Source of the DNA: Candidatus Brocadia pituitae
GTDB taxonomy: Bacteria; Planctomycetota; Brocadiia; Brocadiales; Brocadiaceae
Direction of reading: 5' to 3'
Length of the DNA: 64,000 bases
Assembly (NCBI GenBank): GCA_017347445.1
Contig: AP021856.1
Location: forward strand, 4,011,303 to 4,075,302
The translations under genes and the position numbers were made by a program. Below are positions 53,522 to 63,842 of the stretch, in pieces. The notes beneath the pieces were generated by a model. That model saw only the letters and a list, made by a program, of their open reading frames with translations, was not told the DNA's origin and did not search any database. Numbering within the stretch: the first letter of the stretch is position 1; every line of letters starts with the position of its first letter.

Positions 53522-54880
53522 TCAGGAACAAACGATTAGTCTGCCATGAAGGGTAAGGTCTGTTACCTCATGCACGATAACGTCTGCCAGTGATCCTGCC
53601 AGGTCCTGCGAACCGTGAAAAACAACAATATGGTTTTGTCTTGTCCGGCCCGACATCTTATTTGAGTCTGATTTGCTAGCGCCTTCAACAAGCACCTGCA
53701 CCTTCTTGCCTATCAGTTTTTTATTTTCTTCCACGCTGATACTTTTTTGCAATTCCAGCAGTTTACTGTTTCTCGCCCTTTTTACCTCATCTGGAACGTC
53801 ATCCCCGAATTCGACTGCCTTTGTGCCGGTACGAGGGGAGTACTTGAAGATAAAACAATTCTGGAAACGAATCTCCTCCATGAGCCGGACGGTCTGCTGA
53901 AAATCTCCGTCCGTTTCCCCAGGAAAGCCCACAATAAAGTCGCTGGCAATCATGATATGAGGAATTAATTCCCTTGCATATGAGATCAACTCACGGTAAT
54001 TACCTGCAGAGTAACCACGCCGCATTCTTGAAAGGATTTGGTCGGAACCCGACTGTGCAGGCATATGCAACTGTTCACAAACTTTTTCCAAACGGCTTAT
54101 GGTGCGGATGAGATCGCGGGTCATGTCTGCAGGATGGGAAGTTACAAACCGTATTCTTTCAAGGTTATCTACATCATTCAACTCCGTAAGCAGGTCACCG
54201 AGCGTTACGTTTCCGGGCAGGCCTTTTCCGTAAGAATTAATATTCTGTCCGAGAAGCGTAACTTCCTTACAGCCGTTTGATACAAGGGATTGCACCTCTT
54301 CTTTTACATCGGCGATCGTCCGGCTAATCTCCCGTCCGCGCACATAGGGTACGATACAATAGGAACAATAGTTATCGCAGCCCCGCATAACCGTGACGAA
54401 AGCCTGATACCGGTTTGGCCGGTATGCCACGGCCCTTTTTACGTTAACGATGTGATCTTCATCTATGGCAAGGACATGCGACCCCTGATTTCTGATAGTA
54501 AAAATGAGTTCTGGCAGACGTGAGAACATACGGGTTCCGCAAACCAGGTCTACATGGGGCATGCGCTTAAATATTGCTTCTCCGTCTTTTTGTGCCATGC
54601 AACCAAGGACACCCACAATAACATCGGGGCGTTTTTTCTTTAATGCCTTCAGCGCCCCTAAATGAGAATACACCTTATCTTCGGCATGCTGACGCACACT
54701 GCAGGTATTAAATAAAATTACATCCGCCTCATCAGCCGTATCGACAATCTTATAGCCATCTTCCTGCAACAGCCCTAACGAAAGCTCAGCATCGAGCTTA
54801 TTCATCTGACAGCCAAAGGTTTCAAAAAAAACGGCCTTGTAACATGGGTCTTTATCAGTAAAGTTAAGAGATTCAATCAT
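53522..54880 (-). CDS. miaB: tRNA ms2i6A37 methylthiotransferase
   Basis: Radical SAM enzyme that adds the 2-methylthio group to i6A37 of tRNA. 452 aa. The UPF0004 cluster Cys are in F-E-T-F-G-C-Q-M-N, N-T-C-S-V-R and L-G-C-M-A-Q. The radical SAM motif is CDNYCSYCIVP (C-x3-C-x2-C) followed by VRGREISR. TRAM-like C-terminal domain present. YxCxxCxVP and GQNINSYG are MiaB-specific. Full length, nothing odd. Confidence 0.95.
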   Translation of the reverse strand: MIESLNFTDKDPCYKAVFFETFGCQMNKLDAELSLGLLQEDGYKIVDTADEADVILFNTCSVRQHAEDKVYSHLGALKALKKKRPDVIVGVLGCMAQKDGEAIFKRMPHVDLVCGTRMFSRLPELIFTIRNQGSHVLAIDEDHIVNVKRAVAYRPNRYQAFVTVMRGCDNYCSYCIVPYVRGREISRTIADVKEEVQSLVSNGCKEVTLLGQNINSYGKGLPGNVTLGDLLTELNDVDNLERIRFVTSHPADMTRDLIRTISRLEKVCEQLHMPAQSGSDQILSRMRRGYSAGNYRELISYARELIPHIMIASDFIVGFPGETDGDFQQTVRLMEEIRFQNCFIFKYSPRTGTKAVEFGDDVPDEVKRARNSKLLELQKSISVEENKKLIGKKVQVLVEGASKSDSNKMSGRTRQNHIVVFHGSQDLAGSLADVIVHEVTDLTLHGRLIVCS

Positions 54881-55340
54881 GGCACTGGTCTGAAGAAACG
54901 GTAAGGGTACTCATCACAATTTGGTTTTTTGAGTATGATTTTAAAATCAAGCTCTGCAAGCGTTCAGCAATAAATTGCCGGCAATCAGCATCTGTCTGAC
55001 TGCAGAAGGCTGGCAGTTCGGCGCTTAAATTTGTAATTGTAACGAACCTCGGAATGTAATCCAAGTATTTTTTGAGTAGTGCTGTACTTTGCTGGCAAAA
55101 TGGAAGCGGGTACGAACGTGATTATGTTTGGCAGACGAATTCCTACCGGGGAGAAACGCTTACGGGCTGTTTGTTATTAGTTAATTTTCACGATCACCCG
55201 GATTCGCGGTTTTGATAACTGGCAAGAATTCAACGATGAGAAATTGATAATGTTAGTGAGATGCAATCTTTGATAAAAATAGTATCATATGAGAGGTGGT
55301 GCGACAGATGCGTAGAGAAAACTGCTGTAAATGCATTACC
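54881..55340. other. Gene-free stretch upstream of miaB
   Basis: I see no gene, tRNA or strong hairpin. A 63-codon frame that overlaps the miaB start (54873-55064) is not convincing. The region may carry the miaB promoter. Confidence 0.45.
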
Positions 55341-55574
55341 CTAAACTTCTTTTAGTTGAAAGGTGATGATGCATTGTACATATTCCTCTATGATCTTCGT
55401 TTGTTCCTCCGTTGATAACAAACGGTATGGAATAATAGCGTCTTTTATCCAGAAACAGGTATTTTTGATGATCATGCTGAGATGAAGTATACGCGGGAGA
55501 TGTTCTACCGGGTATTTTTTTAGATCTATACCATTTACTCCAATAGATTCCAGAAATTTATTATGCATACTCAT
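55341..55574 (-). CDS. Small hypothetical protein
   Basis: 77 aa, start preceded by AAGGAAG. Mostly helical (VEHLPRILHLSMIIKNTCFW, EEQTKIIEEYVQCIITFQL), one or two Cys, no signal or membrane helix. I do not recognise it. It lies alone between miaB and the gsp operon. Confidence 0.5.
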   Translation of the reverse strand: MSMHNKFLESIGVNGIDLKKYPVEHLPRILHLSMIIKNTCFWIKDAIIPYRLLSTEEQTKIIEEYVQCIITFQLKEV

Positions 55575-55730
55575 TCTTCCTTACATGATGACCGTTATTC
55601 AGAAATAATAATAAAAAACCACCACTGCACTACTTACGGTCACCGTTTTATACTGGAAATTATCGGCACAAACACCAATTATATTAATTAAAAAAACCGG
55701 GGCATACGCTTTCTCATTGCTGTGCTCTTT

Positions 55731-57431
55731 TTATCCTGAAGGGACAAACACACTCTGCTCTTCTTGTGTATCAGACGATACCCGCAATAATTCTTCCAAT
55801 GTCGTTTCTCCCTTGCGAACCGAGTCCAGTCCATCCATCCATAAGCTTGTCGTCCCACCTCTGACTGCCTCTTTCATAATCTCACTGGAATCCTTATGGG
55901 CAAGAACAAGCCGCCGGATGGCGTCATCTACACACAAAAATTCAGCAATACACTTTCTGCCTTTAAATCCGGTATTACCGCATACATCACAGCCCCTGGG
56001 CCTGTATAAATATTCCCCCGCAGGCAACCTTGCCGTCTGGCGTAAATCTTCACCCGGCAGAAACGCTTCACGGCATTTCTCGCATAACTTTCTCACCAAT
56101 CGTTGGGCGAGAACGCCAATAATACACGAAGAGATCAGATAATCCTCCATCCCCATATCCATCAAGCGGGTAAACGCCGATGCCGAATCGTTTGTATGAA
56201 GGGTCGACAAAACAAGGTGTCCGGTTAAAGAAGCCTGGATGGCAATCGATGCCGTTTCCCGGTCCCTGATTTCTCCAATGAGAACAACATCAGGATCGTG
56301 CCGTAAAATGGAACGCAACCCGGCGGCAAAGGTTAAATTAATCTGCGGATTCACCTGTATCTGATTTACTCCCTCCATGCTGTATTCTACCGGATCTTCC
56401 ACCGTGATAATCTTGATCTCCGGCGAAACCAGTTCTTTCAGAACGGCATAGAGCGTTGTCGTTTTTCCACTTCCTGTAGGGCCGGTCACGAGCAGCATCC
56501 CTTCTGGTTTATTAACCATTCGGCGAAATTTTCTTAAAAATTCCTGGTTAAAACCGAGTTTTTCCAAATCGAGAGTAACTGCCGTACGGTCTAAAATTCT
56601 CATTACCACACCTTCACCATAACTCATGGGAATGATAGAGACCCTTAAATCCACCTCTTTACCTGCCACCTTCATTTTTATCCGGCCGTCCTGAGGCAGG
56701 CGTTTTTCAGCTATGTTCAGCCTTGCCATTATTTTAATACGGGAAATAATAGCATTGTAGAGCTCCCGCGGAGGCGGTGTGAGTTCTTGTAAAACACCGT
56801 CCGTACGATACCTCAAACGCGCACTTCTCTCAAAAAGCTCCAGGTGGATATCACTTGCACCGATTTCAATAGCCTTTGTCAGGATACTGTTAACCAGACG
56901 TATCACGGGGGCCTCAGAGGCCATATCCCGTAAATGCTCTACGTCCTCCATGACCTCAATGCTGGAGGTCGCTCCATCTTCTCCGTCCTCTTTAACCTCG
57001 CCCTCATACATCGTTTCGAGGGAAACTAAAATGTCTTTTTCACAACCTGAAAAAATTCGTATCTCTTTGTTCGTAGCTAACGCTATCGTCTCCGCCAACA
57101 ATGAATCCTGAGGGTCAGCAAGGGCAAGATCCAGCACGCCATTATTTAAACACAGAGGAAGCACGCGGTTTGCCATCAAAAAAACCTTGGGGACATTTTC
57201 CACCACCGGATAACGGTCATCTTTCTTTTTTTCCCATATCGGTATCTGCAACAATCTGCTATAGGCTAGTCGCAGATCTTCCTCAGAGATCGTACCCAAA
57301 TCAATTAAAATACGACCGAGCTTTTGTTTCGTTTGTCTTTGAACTTCCAAAGCACGGTCCAAATCAGCCCGATTTACTTTGCCAATTTCAAGCAATGCTT
57401 CGCCGATATTATTAAGTGCTGCTTGGTTCAT
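55731..57431 (-). CDS. gspE: Type II secretion/type IV pilus assembly ATPase GspE
   Basis: Hexameric motor that drives pseudopilus assembly. 566 aa. An N-terminal GspE_N domain (about 1-150) is followed by the secretion ATPase domain: Walker A TGPTGSGKTTTLY, Asp box ITVEDPVEY, Walker B DPDVVLIGEIRDRET, His box TGHLVLSTLHTND. The zinc-binding tetra-Cys is CEKCREAF...CDVCGNTG. The same features occur in PilB. The pseudopilins directly upstream support GspE. Last of the visible operon gspH-gspG-gspE. Confidence 0.9.
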   Translation of the reverse strand: MNQAALNNIGEALLEIGKVNRADLDRALEVQRQTKQKLGRILIDLGTISEEDLRLAYSRLLQIPIWEKKKDDRYPVVENVPKVFLMANRVLPLCLNNGVLDLALADPQDSLLAETIALATNKEIRIFSGCEKDILVSLETMYEGEVKEDGEDGATSSIEVMEDVEHLRDMASEAPVIRLVNSILTKAIEIGASDIHLELFERSARLRYRTDGVLQELTPPPRELYNAIISRIKIMARLNIAEKRLPQDGRIKMKVAGKEVDLRVSIIPMSYGEGVVMRILDRTAVTLDLEKLGFNQEFLRKFRRMVNKPEGMLLVTGPTGSGKTTTLYAVLKELVSPEIKIITVEDPVEYSMEGVNQIQVNPQINLTFAAGLRSILRHDPDVVLIGEIRDRETASIAIQASLTGHLVLSTLHTNDSASAFTRLMDMGMEDYLISSCIIGVLAQRLVRKLCEKCREAFLPGEDLRQTARLPAGEYLYRPRGCDVCGNTGFKGRKCIAEFLCVDDAIRRLVLAHKDSSEIMKEAVRGGTTSLWMDGLDSVRKGETTLEELLRVSSDTQEEQSVFVPSG

Positions 57432-57482
57432 GTTAAAATATTAGAGACCTGTACGTATCTAAAAATATGCAATACGCTGCCT

Positions 57483-57926
57483 TTATTCCCAGCTTGCCAC
57501 ATCTTTCGCTTCACCGTCTCCACCGGCATTACCGTCTGCCCCGTACGAGACGATGTCAAAATCGCCATGTTCACCCGGATAAAGGTAAACATAATTATTT
57601 CCCCACGGATCCTTGGGAACAAACTTCTTCTTTAAATATGGGCCTTTCCAGTTAGCCATTCCCTGTGGTTCTGCTACTAATGACTCTAATCCCTGCTCCT
57701 GCGTGGGATATTTTGTCGTATCGAGTTTATACATCTCCAGTGCGCTCGAAAAACCCTCGATTTGCTGCTTGGCAACTGTTTGGCGTGACTCACCAACACG
57801 ACCGATCATCTTCGGTCCGATCAGTGCCGCAAGCAATCCAATAATAATCATAACAATGAGTAATTCCAGTAAGGTAAAACCACCTCTTTTTAACAATTCC
57901 AGCCTTAGCCTATTTCCCATGTTCAT
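57483..57926 (-). CDS. gspG: Major pseudopilin GspG
   Basis: 147 aa. The prepilin signal is K-R-G-G with cleavage before FTLLELLIVMIIIGLLAALI, with E at position 5 of the mature protein. The C-terminal domain has YPTQEQGL, GPYLKKKFVPKDPWGNNY and DIVSYGADG, the Ca2+-binding end of the GspG family. Processed by a prepilin peptidase not present here. Lies between gspH and gspE. Confidence 0.93.
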   Translation of the reverse strand: MNMGNRLRLELLKRGGFTLLELLIVMIIIGLLAALIGPKMIGRVGESRQTVAKQQIEGFSSALEMYKLDTTKYPTQEQGLESLVAEPQGMANWKGPYLKKKFVPKDPWGNNYVYLYPGEHGDFDIVSYGADGNAGGDGEAKDVASWE

Positions 57927-57959
57927 TCACTCCGTATTAAAATAAAAAAAGTTTCCACA

Positions 57960-58628
57960 CTATTCATCATCCAAATCTTCAACGTTTTCTTCATCAAAAG
58001 ACGCTGATTCCTCATTAGATTCATAATCAACCTCGTGTTCTAAATCTATATGCTCAAGACCGTTTTCAATCATGTTTTGTTTTGCTCCTGTACCAGAGTC
58101 TTTCAGCATATCCATAGCTTTTTCCATTTCCTCTCCACTCATCTCAGTTTCGTCCCTTGTGTATCTCACGACTTGTTCCATTACCTCATCCATTCTGAAA
58201 TAGACCAAGCCACCCAAAGGTTCTACATGTAGCACCGCAACCATTTCACCACAGGTAAAACCTATCTCTTCTTCGAGTGCAGTCCCATTTGGAAAAAAAG
58301 CAAATACCTTTAAACGTTCGTTTTGAGCTTCAATCCTGTCGGTAAATATTTCTATGTTTCCTGGCAGAATAAGTGTCTCTTTATCATCATTCCAGCAAAA
58401 ACCTCTGTGAAGATCCATCGTAACATGATAAATCCCGGCATTCCCCATAGCCATAATTCTAGACTCCCTCAAAAAGGACACCAGATCAGACATCGTTTTT
58501 CTGAACCTTATGGTGTCATAAGAACCGGCAAATCTGGGTACTGCCACGCCAGCAATAACACCGATGATCGCCAAAACAACAATTAGTTCAATGAGGGTGA
58601 AACCACAACTCTTTTTAGGAGAACACAC
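57960..58628 (-). CDS. gspH: Minor pseudopilin (GspH-like)
   Basis: 222 aa. Prepilin start C-G then FTLIELIVVLAIIGVIAGVA. The beta region has a GspH-type pattern (RESRIMAMGNAGIYHVTMD). The C-terminal 60 residues (from about DEVMEQVV) are very acidic and helical, ending in E-E-N-V-E-D-L-D-D-E, longer than ordinary GspH. First visible gene of the secretion operon. It may be adapted to a special cell wall. Confidence 0.8.
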   Translation of the reverse strand: MCSPKKSCGFTLIELIVVLAIIGVIAGVAVPRFAGSYDTIRFRKTMSDLVSFLRESRIMAMGNAGIYHVTMDLHRGFCWNDDKETLILPGNIEIFTDRIEAQNERLKVFAFFPNGTALEEEIGFTCGEMVAVLHVEPLGGLVYFRMDEVMEQVVRYTRDETEMSGEEMEKAMDMLKDSGTGAKQNMIENGLEHIDLEHEVDYESNEESASFDEENVEDLDDE

Positions 58629-58776
58629 TTAATTATATTAACACTTTATTCTGAAAATTCTATGCCCATTTTTGCCACAACTCTCTTTATCCAAAATTAA
58701 ACAATATTTTTTTCTGCCAATTCAGATGTCTTTCCTCTCGAGATTAGTGATCATAAGGTGGCAGATGTGGCGTATC

Positions 58777-58816
58777 AAAAAGAAAGGGGTGTCATATCTT
58801 TCGATATAACACCCCT
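58777..58816 (-). terminator. Rho-independent terminator of the S-layer gene
   Basis: On the minus strand AGGGGTGTTATATC / GATATGACACCCCT form a long stem, followed by T-rich TTTCTTTTT. About 60 nt after the S-layer stop codon. Confidence 0.9.
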
Positions 58817-58875
58817 TCTCTTGAAACAACCAGAATGACTTCCTCAAGTCCTGAATTATGCTTCAGGAGAGGTTT

Positions 58876-61800
58876 TTACTTCTTTCTTACCTTTACAATC
58901 ACTGTATCCTTCAGATTTTGATGCGTAAACCGTATCTTCGCATCACCAGTCTTCGTAGTAGCAGTGACCGTAAATTTAGCCTGACCATTTTCATCGGTTA
59001 GAACACTTGCCGGTGAGACGGTCACACGTTTTTTACCACTTCTCACCTCAACATTCACCAACCTATTCGCAGATGGAGAATCATCACCGCATGTTAATGT
59101 TACGGTTATCTCTCCACTTTGTTCACGTAAAATCTTCTGCTTTTCAGGTTCAGCATCAACCTCTGCAACTTCGCATGATGGTGTCGGAGTTGGCGTCGGT
59201 GTCGGAGTACCTGCCGTCAAGGCAAAGTTGACAATGTTTTTGCCCGTTTGCGGATTTGGCTGACCTTCTTCTACCGTGACATCCTTAGAAGTTGGGAGAT
59301 AGCCAGTTGCACTTGCCGTTACCGATTGTGCGCCCACCGGTACATTAGGTATTACATAAATACCATCCTGACCTTGTACCGTCTGTGTTGTACCCGTTTG
59401 GCCAGTACCATCTACCGTAACCGTTGCACCATTAACACCAGCATTGGTAGTAGCATCCGTTACCTGTCCGGCAAGATTGCCAGTTCCAGTCGGTGTTGGT
59501 GTAGGTGTTGGTGAACCCGTCGGCGTAGGTGTTGGTGTGCCTGTACCCAAGGTAAAGCTAAACACATTCTTTCCTGTCTGCGGATCCGGCGCACCTACTT
59601 CTACCGTCACATCCCGAGAAGCTGAAGTAAAACCAGCAGCATCTACCGTTAACGTTTGTGCACCAATAGGTACATTCTGAATCACATAAACGCCGTCTTG
59701 ACCTTGCACGGTTTGCGTTGTACCAGTTTGACCGGTACCTTCTACCGTTACCGTCGCACCATTAATACCAGAGCCATTTGCACCATTGGTAACGAGACCT
59801 GAAATCGTACCAAATTGTTCGCCAGTAACAGATGCTGTATCAGAAACATTCTGTGTCGAACCGCCAACTGTAATGGTGTCAAAATAAGAGCTCGCCAAGG
59901 TATCGCCTTCTGCGGATTGAATCTGTACAAACTCTACGGTACCACCACTGGAAACGAGCTTAATGGACCCCGTGAATACGCCGGTATCATTGCCCGTCTC
60001 AATCATCCTTACCTTAGTGCTTGCACCTGAAGTGTCTGTACCTGATGAGCTGACGATAAACACATCATTCAGGAGTGTCTGTACATTACCACTATTTGTA
60101 TTTCTCTCGCAATCATTTAACGTAATCGTAGCGTAAGAATTTATGCCAAATGAGTCTGCATCGAAGGTCATTGTGGCATCACAAGCACTCAAATTTAGCA
60201 GCTTAGAAGTCGTGCTGGATTGAGGACTCGTATCGGTATAGACAACGCCTAAAATACCACCCTGAATAGTTTTTATTGCACTACCAGTTGTGTCAAGAGA
60301 AGTCGTTGTAAACGTAGCAACAAATGAACCAGTATTTACTCCAGATTCATTCAGGTTCAGGAATACATCACTACCGATATTGTAGTTTGCCCCCGTAATC
60401 TTAATAGCAGACGTTAAAACATCACTTGAATTTGCAAGCGTATTTCTATCCGCATCGACCACCGAGGCTACTACGGTATCACCTGATAAAAACGCTGAAT
60501 CTTTGCTTAGAGTTAAAGATCCTAACAAAGTAACTATAGAAATAGGATCAGAGACTACATTTTCCGTATCACAAGCACCTCTTGGACCATCAATGTACGT
60601 GACAAATACTTGCTCACCATTAGAAACCTTTAAGAGGTCAGAACTGTTAGTCGTTGTGGTTCCACTTGACAGAAAGAACGAACCCTTAAAAGTACCAGAA
60701 TTTACGGCAGTTTCTGAAAGGCTAAAATCTATCGTATTTACGCCTAATTCAAGACTAGAACTGCCAAGAGATCCAAGTTTGCTTGCATAAATGATCTTTT
60801 TTGTACCACCATTGATTGTTGATGAATTATCAATCGAAGCAGCTGATGGTAAACCAAGACCATCTTCATTGAAAATCTCTGTACCGCTAGCACCATCGTT
60901 CTCACCTGTAGTTTGCTTAGTATCAACTGATGTATTAAGATCTTCATCAACAACAGTGACAACTACAGCAGTGTCCGGTCCAGTGCTACCAGTTACATTC
61001 GTAGATATAGCACCATCATATGTTGTAAAACCGAAATTTGGTGCAGTGGTGGCAAGGGAATTTCCACTCATATAAACATTCCCCGCACCCAAAGAATCAT
61101 TATATCTGACGCGGTAGGTACCGTTGCAGATTCCACCGATACGGCAGAGTTCAGTGCCATCAGAAAGTGTTTCTGTTCTGAACATATCATTTCCAATTAC
61201 CTGAACCCATGTTTTGCTTGGATTGAAAATCGTGGAATTGGAAAGTTTCTCAACCCAAATGCTACTCCCACCTGCCCTTGTAACCTCACTGAATTCTTGT
61301 GAAGAACCATCAAAGATTCTCACAACAGAGCCTGTTCCAATAACATTCAAGACACTTCCGCTAAGAGTGCCGTCAAAGGTTATAGAAGACGTACCAGTAA
61401 AATCAGAAATAATTGTGGTGATTGAAGCTGACGTGCTCGTGGTTAAACGAACAGCTGTATAATCAAAACCAATCGTTCCGACAAAGGTACTAGAATTAGC
61501 ACCTGTTTCTACAACTGGAACAGAAACCCAGTGCGTACCATCAGGAGAAATTTCTACCGTATTGTCTACTCCATCAAGTGTAGCAACAAACGATGCAGTG
61601 CTTGCTGAACTGAGGAATGAATTTGCATCCGATGAAGAACCCTTTACCAAGGGTATAGAACTTACGGATTCAGTTCCTAAATTAAAGCTAGTAACGCCTA
61701 AAGACAATGGATTTCCAAAGGTACCAGCAGAGGTTGGTACTACCCATACCAATGAATTATCAGAATTCGAAATTCTGACAGAGTGTGTACCTACTCCAAA

Positions 61801-63453
61801 CCCATCAGGATGAGAAACACCTATCGTCTTGGTATTCTGTGTATATGATTTTACACTTAACCTGTCACCTCTGGTATTTGTGGTTGTACCACCGAAAAGA
61901 CTACTTCCTGCAGCTACACTTTCCTGAGTTGATGTACTCGTGTTTAAATTAGCATCTACAACCGTAACGGTTAGATAATCATTAATATCTGGTGCATCCA
62001 GATCACGGGCAAGCGTACCTGTTGAACCGGAAATGCCATACGCTGCTGTTCCAGTTACCGTACCAGAAACACCTGTGTTCCTGAGTTCATCAAGATAAGA
62101 CAATCTTAGGGTATCTCCACCTCTCGGACCAGTAAGCTGGAAGCTATCTAATGACACATTGGCAGTACCAGCTGTTTGTGTTGCAGTACCAGTTCCACCT
62201 TTGAATGATGTAATAGCAACTAGACAATAATTACTTCCATCGATTAATTTAATTAATCCGGAAGAACTTGTACCTTGATTTGAAGAAGTATTCGCTGTTC
62301 CAAAGAGACTGGTTTTTGTACCAACAGCTACGACATTACTCAACCCCAAGCTAGCAATTCCCGGGAAACTATCAGAGGCAGGACTGACAAAACCGAGCAC
62401 AGCCAAGTCTGTGTCTGCAAGGTATAAACCAAGTTTACCGCTTGCATTTGTTTCTAAGATTTTAAACGTCACGGTAGCAGTCCCACCAAGGGTAATATTC
62501 CCACCGGAATATGCACTTGAATCAACCGATAGGTTGCCCCTTGATGAAGAAGGCGTTGATGAACCAAACACTTTGCCACTTGCAACAAAAATACCCGTAT
62601 TATTTCCGGTTTCTACGAGCATAATATTGCTTGCAACAACCTCTGTTCCGTCAAGCGTCAGTGGATCGCCACTTGTCTGGTCAATTGCCTGAAGCTTTAC
62701 CCTCGACGAACCAGTGCCAGGACTTCCTGAAAGAAGAACTGAATTATCAGCAAAACCTATAACATCTTTCAAAACAGGATTAAGGTTCTCATCCTGATCC
62801 GTTAAGCTGACGATAACGTTTGCGTTGGAGAGTGAGTCTGTTGTTACAGCAGATACAGCGCTGGGCGAGAACACGATTGCGCCATCATAATTAGTTACAG
62901 GTACGGAATCAAGAGTTGTACCCGCGTATACCAGTTCAAGTGTGCTCCCATTTACAACGGTAAGCTCACCGTCTGTGCCCGTTGAAGCACTACCTCCTGT
63001 GTTGGCGGATAGTTTCTTTAAATTTAATCCCACGACGCTTGAACCTAACCCCGGGAAGTTATGACTACCCGTGTTAAAATCTTCCACATATCCAGAAGTT
63101 GTACCAATGGGATACGCTACTGGTTGCGTAGATGCACTAGTTGAAAATACACCCGTACCAGTTCCTGTTTCTTTCAATACAAAAGAAGTTGAGTTCGCAC
63201 TTGTCTTTACTGTAACAGAAATTGTATCCTGCGAACTAGTTGTATTTGCCGTTGAATCCACAACAGAGAGCCAAGCGCGGTCAAAGTCGTTTGTATCACT
63301 AAAAGACGGTGAATAACTTCTCCTGTCAAAACTACCCGTTGCTGCCATAGAGCTGGAACTTATACTCATGACAATAGCAACTACCAGCAAAAATATGCTG
63401 GTTATACCAAACCATTTTTCCTTACCACTAATCAATTTTCTTGGTCTTTTCAT
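58876..63453 (-). CDS. Giant S-layer-like surface protein
   Basis: 1,525 aa. Signal peptide about 1-38 (ending S-S-M-A-A). The main body is Ser/Thr/Asn/Gly-rich and beta-repetitive: blocks such as ESGVNTGSFVATF, ETGANSSTFVGTI and ETGNDTGVFTGSI recur about every 90-120 residues with V-V-D-A-D-R-N-T / V-V-D-E-D-L-N-T pairs. Two carboxypeptidase-regulatory-like modules (about 1205-1300 and 1318-1412) are joined by T-P linkers. A C-terminal Ig-like domain ends in V-K-V-R-K-K. Size and design match the S-layer proteins of anammox bacteria. Strong promoter and terminator. Confidence 0.85.
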   Translation of the reverse strand: MKRPRKLISGKEKWFGITSIFLLVVAIVMSISSSSMAATGSFDRRSYSPSFSDTNDFDRAWLSVVDSTANTTSSQDTISVTVKTSANSTSFVLKETGTGTGVFSTSASTQPVAYPIGTTSGYVEDFNTGSHNFPGLGSSVVGLNLKKLSANTGGSASTGTDGELTVVNGSTLELVYAGTTLDSVPVTNYDGAIVFSPSAVSAVTTDSLSNANVIVSLTDQDENLNPVLKDVIGFADNSVLLSGSPGTGSSRVKLQAIDQTSGDPLTLDGTEVVASNIMLVETGNNTGIFVASGKVFGSSTPSSSRGNLSVDSSAYSGGNITLGGTATVTFKILETNASGKLGLYLADTDLAVLGFVSPASDSFPGIASLGLSNVVAVGTKTSLFGTANTSSNQGTSSSGLIKLIDGSNYCLVAITSFKGGTGTATQTAGTANVSLDSFQLTGPRGGDTLRLSYLDELRNTGVSGTVTGTAAYGISGSTGTLARDLDAPDINDYLTVTVVDANLNTSTSTQESVAAGSSLFGGTTTNTRGDRLSVKSYTQNTKTIGVSHPDGFGVGTHSVRISNSDNSLVWVVPTSAGTFGNPLSLGVTSFNLGTESVSSIPLVKGSSSDANSFLSSASTASFVATLDGVDNTVEISPDGTHWVSVPVVETGANSSTFVGTIGFDYTAVRLTTSTSASITTIISDFTGTSSITFDGTLSGSVLNVIGTGSVVRIFDGSSQEFSEVTRAGGSSIWVEKLSNSTIFNPSKTWVQVIGNDMFRTETLSDGTELCRIGGICNGTYRVRYNDSLGAGNVYMSGNSLATTAPNFGFTTYDGAISTNVTGSTGPDTAVVVTVVDEDLNTSVDTKQTTGENDGASGTEIFNEDGLGLPSAASIDNSSTINGGTKKIIYASKLGSLGSSSLELGVNTIDFSLSETAVNSGTFKGSFFLSSGTTTTNSSDLLKVSNGEQVFVTYIDGPRGACDTENVVSDPISIVTLLGSLTLSKDSAFLSGDTVVASVVDADRNTLANSSDVLTSAIKITGANYNIGSDVFLNLNESGVNTGSFVATFTTTSLDTTGSAIKTIQGGILGVVYTDTSPQSSTTSKLLNLSACDATMTFDADSFGINSYATITLNDCERNTNSGNVQTLLNDVFIVSSSGTDTSGASTKVRMIETGNDTGVFTGSIKLVSSGGTVEFVQIQSAEGDTLASSYFDTITVGGSTQNVSDTASVTGEQFGTISGLVTNGANGSGINGATVTVEGTGQTGTTQTVQGQDGVYVIQNVPIGAQTLTVDAAGFTSASRDVTVEVGAPDPQTGKNVFSFTLGTGTPTPTPTGSPTPTPTPTGTGNLAGQVTDATTNAGVNGATVTVDGTGQTGTTQTVQGQDGIYVIPNVPVGAQSVTASATGYLPTSKDVTVEEGQPNPQTGKNIVNFALTAGTPTPTPTPTPSCEVAEVDAEPEKQKILREQSGEITVTLTCGDDSPSANRLVNVEVRSGKKRVTVSPASVLTDENGQAKFTVTATTKTGDAKIRFTHQNLKDTVIVKVRKK

Positions 63454-63836
63454 AATCTATCAAATCTCCTTTTTCTATAATTAAGACCAGCGAGACAAAA
63501 ACAAGAAGCGAACCAGAACCTTTGATAAAAACATCTTCTATTCTTTAAAAACTGTTAAAAATTATCAAAACAAATACTTATCTATCTCCCAATGAAACTA
63601 AACCCCTTTATTGCCCATATGTTACCCCTTTCTCAATGGAATTACAAAACTCGGGCTTGGAAAAGCAATCCCTAATTCTCTACAAAACAGTACCAGCCTA
63701 TATTTATCAATGACTACGTACCTATTGTAGTAGAATAAACTTTTGTTTTCCGTTCATTACCTCCTTTCTTAAATTTCATAATATTTGAGATTTATTTTAA
63801 AATTTGCATAGACAAACACCATTGGCTATGACTCGT
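63454..63836 (-). promoter_or_regulatory. Long 5' leader of the S-layer gene
   Basis: About 380 nt between the predicted transcription start and the ATG. It contains no gene, is AT-rich, and ends in a good ribosome site (AAAAAGGAG). Long leaders are common on very stable S-layer mRNAs, but no specific fold could be assigned. Confidence 0.55.
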
Positions 63837-63842
63837 GAGAGC

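Noticed and set aside
54873..55064. 63-codon minus-strand frame overlapping the miaB start
   Set aside because: No ribosome site, no domain, overlaps a well-supported gene. Treated as chance.
55075..55340. Possible RNA gene upstream of miaB
   Set aside because: No cloverleaf, no strong hairpin and no terminator could be found.
59160..59560. Short periodic repeats in the S-layer gene that could suggest a CRISPR array
   Set aside because: They are Thr-Pro codon repeats within an open frame, without spacer/repeat alternation.
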